From CALBZH01 sp964538515 (lineage in GTDB: Bacteria > Desulfobacterota > Syntrophobacteria > Syntrophobacterales > Syntrophobacteraceae), in NCBI GenBank assembly GCA_964538515.1, contig CAZIEW010000047.1, positions 1 to 42,445 of the forward strand: a DNA stretch of 42,445 nt. The letters are read 5' to 3'. A model generated the notes under the pieces. It searched no databases. It was not told the origin of the DNA and was given only the letters and a program-made list of their open reading frames with translations. Position numbers and translations under genes: made by a program. Of the stretch, positions 39,944-42,445 are shown in pieces. Numbering within the stretch: the first letter of the stretch is position 1; the number at the start of each line of letters is the position of its first letter.

Positions 39944-40774
39944 ATGGACGCTGTCTTTCATCGCATGGAGGGAAAGGTGCTCTCAGACAATCCTGAAATC
40001 GGTCATTTGGCGCAGTTTGCAATGGACACGGTGCGGCAGGCCGGCAAGAAAGCCCTTGAATACTACGGCAAGGGCAGCACCAAGATGAAATTCGACAATG
40101 ACCTCGTCACAGAGGCAGAATTGAGCCTGGTGGATTTCTTCAGGGGCGAGCTGCGTGAGAAGTTCCCCGAGCACGAGGTCTTCGGGGACGGTCTCCGCAA
40201 GCGTGACTACGTGCACGGTGGGAAGGGGTATTTGTGGGTCTACGATGCCCTGGACGGCATCGCCAATTTCCAGGCGGGGATCCCCATCTGGGGGATCTCG
40301 CTGGCGCTTTTTGAGAACTACTGGCCGGTATTCGGGGTCTTCTACATGCCGGTCACGGACGACATTTACTACGCGCAGGCGGGGCAGAAGGCGTACTGGG
40401 GCAATCTGCCCATCAACATTCCCAAACAGGATGAAATGAGCAACGAGAGTGTTCTGCTGACCTATTCACGGTTTCACAACCACTACCGATCCACGTTCCC
40501 CGGGAAAATCCGCAATCTCGGCTCGACGGGTGCCCACATTTGCTACGTCGCGCGAGGTCGGGCCGAGGCGGCGCTGCTGGCTCATGTATCCTTCCAGGAT
40601 CTCGCGGCGGCCCAAATCATCCTGACCGCCGCGGGAGGAGAGATCTGCAAGCTCGACGGCTCGGATTTTCACCTGAGTGACTACCTGGAAGGAGACAAGA
40701 TCGAAGACCACCTGCTGGCTGCGCCCAAGGGCGCCCACTCCTCGATCCTCATGTATTTGAAGTCCTCCGCATGA
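39944..40774 (+). CDS. Inositol monophosphatase-like protein with altered active site
   Basis: A 276-residue member of the lithium-sensitive phosphatase superfamily. The metal-binding Asp pair is kept in DALDGIANF (Asp101, Asp104), and the C-terminal Asp in VSFQDLAAAQ. Three positions normally critical differ. The DGT Thr is Ile106, the upstream TxxD Asp is Glu59, and the GEE glutamate is Asp82 in FGDG. These correspond to Thr95, Asp47 and Glu70 of human IMPA1. The protein may therefore be a divergent enzyme or inactive. GGAGGA just before ATG 39944 sets the start, though spacing is short. A terminator follows. It stands alone between repeat C and a convergent gene. Confidence 0.8.
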   Translation: MDAVFHRMEGKVLSDNPEIGHLAQFAMDTVRQAGKKALEYYGKGSTKMKFDNDLVTEAELSLVDFFRGELREKFPEHEVFGDGLRKRDYVHGGKGYLWVYDALDGIANFQAGIPIWGISLALFENYWPVFGVFYMPVTDDIYYAQAGQKAYWGNLPINIPKQDEMSNESVLLTYSRFHNHYRSTFPGKIRNLGSTGAHICYVARGRAEAALLAHVSFQDLAAAQIILTAAGGEICKLDGSDFHLSDYLEGDKIEDHLLAAPKGAHSSILMYLKSSA

Positions 40775-40780
40775 AAATGG

Positions 40781-40810
40781 TCCGGCCCCTGACCGTAGCC
40801 AGGGGCCGGA
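40781..40810. terminator. Bidirectional intrinsic terminator
   Basis: TCCGGCCCCTG (40781-40791) pairs with CAGGGGCCGGA (40800-40810), an 11-bp GC-rich stem with an 8-base loop. ATTCCTTTT follows on the plus strand and ACCATTTT on the minus strand. It lies between the convergent phosphatase-like and HAF-repeat genes and fits both. Confidence 0.82.
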
Positions 40811-40867
40811 TTCCTTTTGACAAACGCTATTCTTTCAGATCACAGGCCGCTTGTCGCCAGCCCGAAG

Positions 40868-42445
40868 CTATTTGGGCGTTGCGAGGAAACCCTTGTCGAG
40901 CCCATTGGCATCCGTGCCATAGCCCACTACCGCGCCGTTGTCGTTCATGGTGACGGGCATTGCCCAGATCCAGTCGGGAGGATGGATTTCGACGAGTTGA
41001 TCTCCGTAGCGCACGAAATAAGTATATCCGTTCGTATCATCATACGCCTCGAGGAGTATTTGCCCCTTGCTGTTGATCTTCAACGCCTGCACGCTGGTCT
41101 TCCCATCAATGGCCAATTCGGTGAATTGCCCTCCGGAATACAGATAGCTCGTGAAATTCATGGCGTCGTCAATGGACGTTACAATGAAATCTCCATTGTC
41201 GCTGATCATGATGTAATCCAAACTGGTTGCTGGAGAGGGTATCTCAGTGTAGTCCCCATTTGAATATACAAAGATCGAGTAGACTCCAAGCTCATCATAG
41301 GTGATGAAGGCTACAGCCCCATTGTTGTTAATGGAAGCGGAAGGTTGAGGTAGGTTCTCGGATCCTGTAGGCCTAATTTCAGTATAGGTTCCTAAAGAGT
41401 CAGAGTAAATATATAACCTGTCAATGCCATCACTGTCTGTTCCATATCCCAGGACTTGATTGTTGTTGTTGATCTCTAGGACGTCTGCATAACTCCATCC
41501 AGAAGGAAGCAATGTCTTATATTTTTTTGTTGATAACAAATATAAGTAAGAACTGTCATAGCCATTCTCATCGATCCCATAGCCAATGACATTTGACTTG
41601 CTGTTAATCGCCCAAGCTTCTGAATAATTCCACCCAGGAGGAATCAATTGGGTCTTGGTCGTTAGAGTAGTTCCAGAAAAGAGATAGTCTTTCCACTCTC
41701 CATATTGATCCGTCCCTGTCAGGAGAAGCGCGCCGCTGTCAGCAATGTTGACAGAGACGATGTCCAGGAGCGGTGTGATGGAAGGGATGAGATATGGGGT
41801 GTAGGTGAATACCTTGCTGTTGTAGGCGCTGTCAAAGCCTGTCCCGACCACTTTGTTGCTGTTGTTGATGCCACTGGTCTCGGCGTACGTCCACCCGCTC
41901 GGAAGCAATGGAGTGTAGGTGTAGCCGAGCTCCTTTATCAGGAAGTTGTCCCCCGTATTTGTATTCTGGCCCTTGACGATGCTGACGGCAGGAATGGTCA
42001 GGGGTACGTAACCGGTCTTGGTGAATGTGAGGTCGTAATTGCCAGGGTCAATGCCGGTCAGCGTGAAGGTGCCTGTCGTTGATGTTGTGGCTGTCTTCCC
42101 GCCGCAGCTTACGTTCGCGCCGGCGAGAGCCTTGGCTTTATCGGGTCCGTCGTAGAGCTTCCCGGTCACTCCCCCGGTCAGGAGCTCGTTCAAGGTGATG
42201 GTATCAAACACTTGCGGGCTTTCTCCGACATCATTGCGGACCTTCATGTAAACGATCTTCGTCCCGTTGCCTTCGCTTAGAGTGAAGGGCGGAGCTAAAG
42301 CGTAGGGTTGCCAAGAGGCTTCCGTAAAACTCGATGACTCACTCGCAATATATTCTGTCGGGGTGCCCGTTGTGACATTGTTGAGCGTTGTATTTAGGGT
42401 AGTGGTCGAAGCGGCGGCGTTGTTGATCTTCAGGGTCACCGTGGG
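40868..42445 (-). CDS. HAF-repeat extracellular protein, 5' end outside the window
   Basis: The frame stays open to the window edge, so the N-terminus is missing; at least 525 residues are visible. In order: an Ig-like segment (NNAAASTTTLNTTLNN, then SWQPYALAPPFTL); a carboxypeptidase-regulatory-like domain (GVTGKLYDGP, GTFTLTGIDPGNYDLTFTK); and eight HAF-type repeats. The repeats have the pattern INxxGxVxGxGxDxxGxxxxFxY, and the last ends at the C-terminus (GLDKGFLATPK). Such repeats are typical of surface or secreted proteins of unknown role. GC content drops in the middle (about 41,280-41,700), unlike the neighbours, suggesting transfer or relaxed selection. A shared terminator follows at 40781-40810. 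Confidence 0.8.
   Translation of the reverse strand, partial: PTVTLKINNAAASTTTLNTTLNNVTTGTPTEYIASESSSFTEASWQPYALAPPFTLSEGNGTKIVYMKVRNDVGESPQVFDTITLNELLTGGVTGKLYDGPDKAKALAGANVSCGGKTATTSTTGTFTLTGIDPGNYDLTFTKTGYVPLTIPAVSIVKGQNTNTGDNFLIKELGYTYTPLLPSGWTYAETSGINNSNKVVGTGFDSAYNSKVFTYTPYLIPSITPLLDIVSVNIADSGALLLTGTDQYGEWKDYLFSGTTLTTKTQLIPPGWNYSEAWAINSKSNVIGYGIDENGYDSSYLYLLSTKKYKTLLPSGWSYADVLEINNNNQVLGYGTDSDGIDRLYIYSDSLGTYTEIRPTGSENLPQPSASINNNGAVAFITYDELGVYSIFVYSNGDYTEIPSPATSLDYIMISDNGDFIVTSIDDAMNFTSYLYSGGQFTELAIDGKTSVQALKINSKGQILLEAYDDTNGYTYFVRYGDQLVEIHPPDWIWAMPVTMNDNGAVVGYGTDANGLDKGFLATPK

Overview
This 42,445-base window is a dense, GC-rich bacterial chromosome segment from a Gram-negative organism. 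It has BamA, Skp, Lol transport and a lipid A/Kdo pathway. The gene order (def-fmt-DUF116-rsmB; holB-PSP1-metG; lysS-lolCD-bamA-skp-lpxD-fabZ-lpxA-lpxI-lpxB; ffh-rpsP-khpA-rimM-trmD-RNA methyltransferase-rplS-rnhB-yraN-rsmI) is typical of Desulfobacterota (former Deltaproteobacteria). A Syntrophobacterales-like genome is my best guess from gene order and protein style, not from a database search.

Layout. (1) 1-3630, plus strand: peptide deformylase, Met-tRNA formyltransferase, a DUF116 membrane protein and RsmB, joined by overlaps. (2) 8787-3831, minus strand: YhaM-like HD nuclease, DNA polymerase III delta', PSP1/YaaT protein and methionyl-tRNA synthetase. A sigma70-like promoter with a 17-bp palindrome over its -10 precedes this group. 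(3) 9141-12590: small holin-like membrane protein, glutamine-amidotransferase-like protein, QueG-like Fe-S protein, and a convergent phospholipase-D lipoprotein. (4) 12591-13381: a largely non-coding stretch with tRNA-Arg(TCT). (5) 13382-27709: small membrane protein, lysS, LolC/LolD, then an outer-membrane biogenesis block. In that block BamA carries an extra N-terminal TolB/FlgO-like domain, LpxI is fused to a Gfo/Idh/MocA oxidoreductase, and LpxB is fused to the Kdo transferase WaaA. (6) 27826-34198: SRP/ribosome/RNA-modification cluster. (7) 34273-42445: accessory region with a 19-repeat ELWxxDGT protein, a SAM hydroxide adenosyltransferase, a DMT-family exporter, an inositol-monophosphatase-like protein with altered active-site residues, and the 3' part of a lower-GC HAF-repeat protein that runs off the window.

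Most of the window is conserved housekeeping DNA. The observations most worth following are the two consecutive lipid A/Kdo gene fusions, the three copies of a roughly 105-bp palindromic MITE-like element (7607-7712, 20686-20788, 39688-39793) with compensatory changes in its termini, and short palindromic repeats that supply the ends of genes. I found no CRISPR array, phage, transposase or recognisable defence system.
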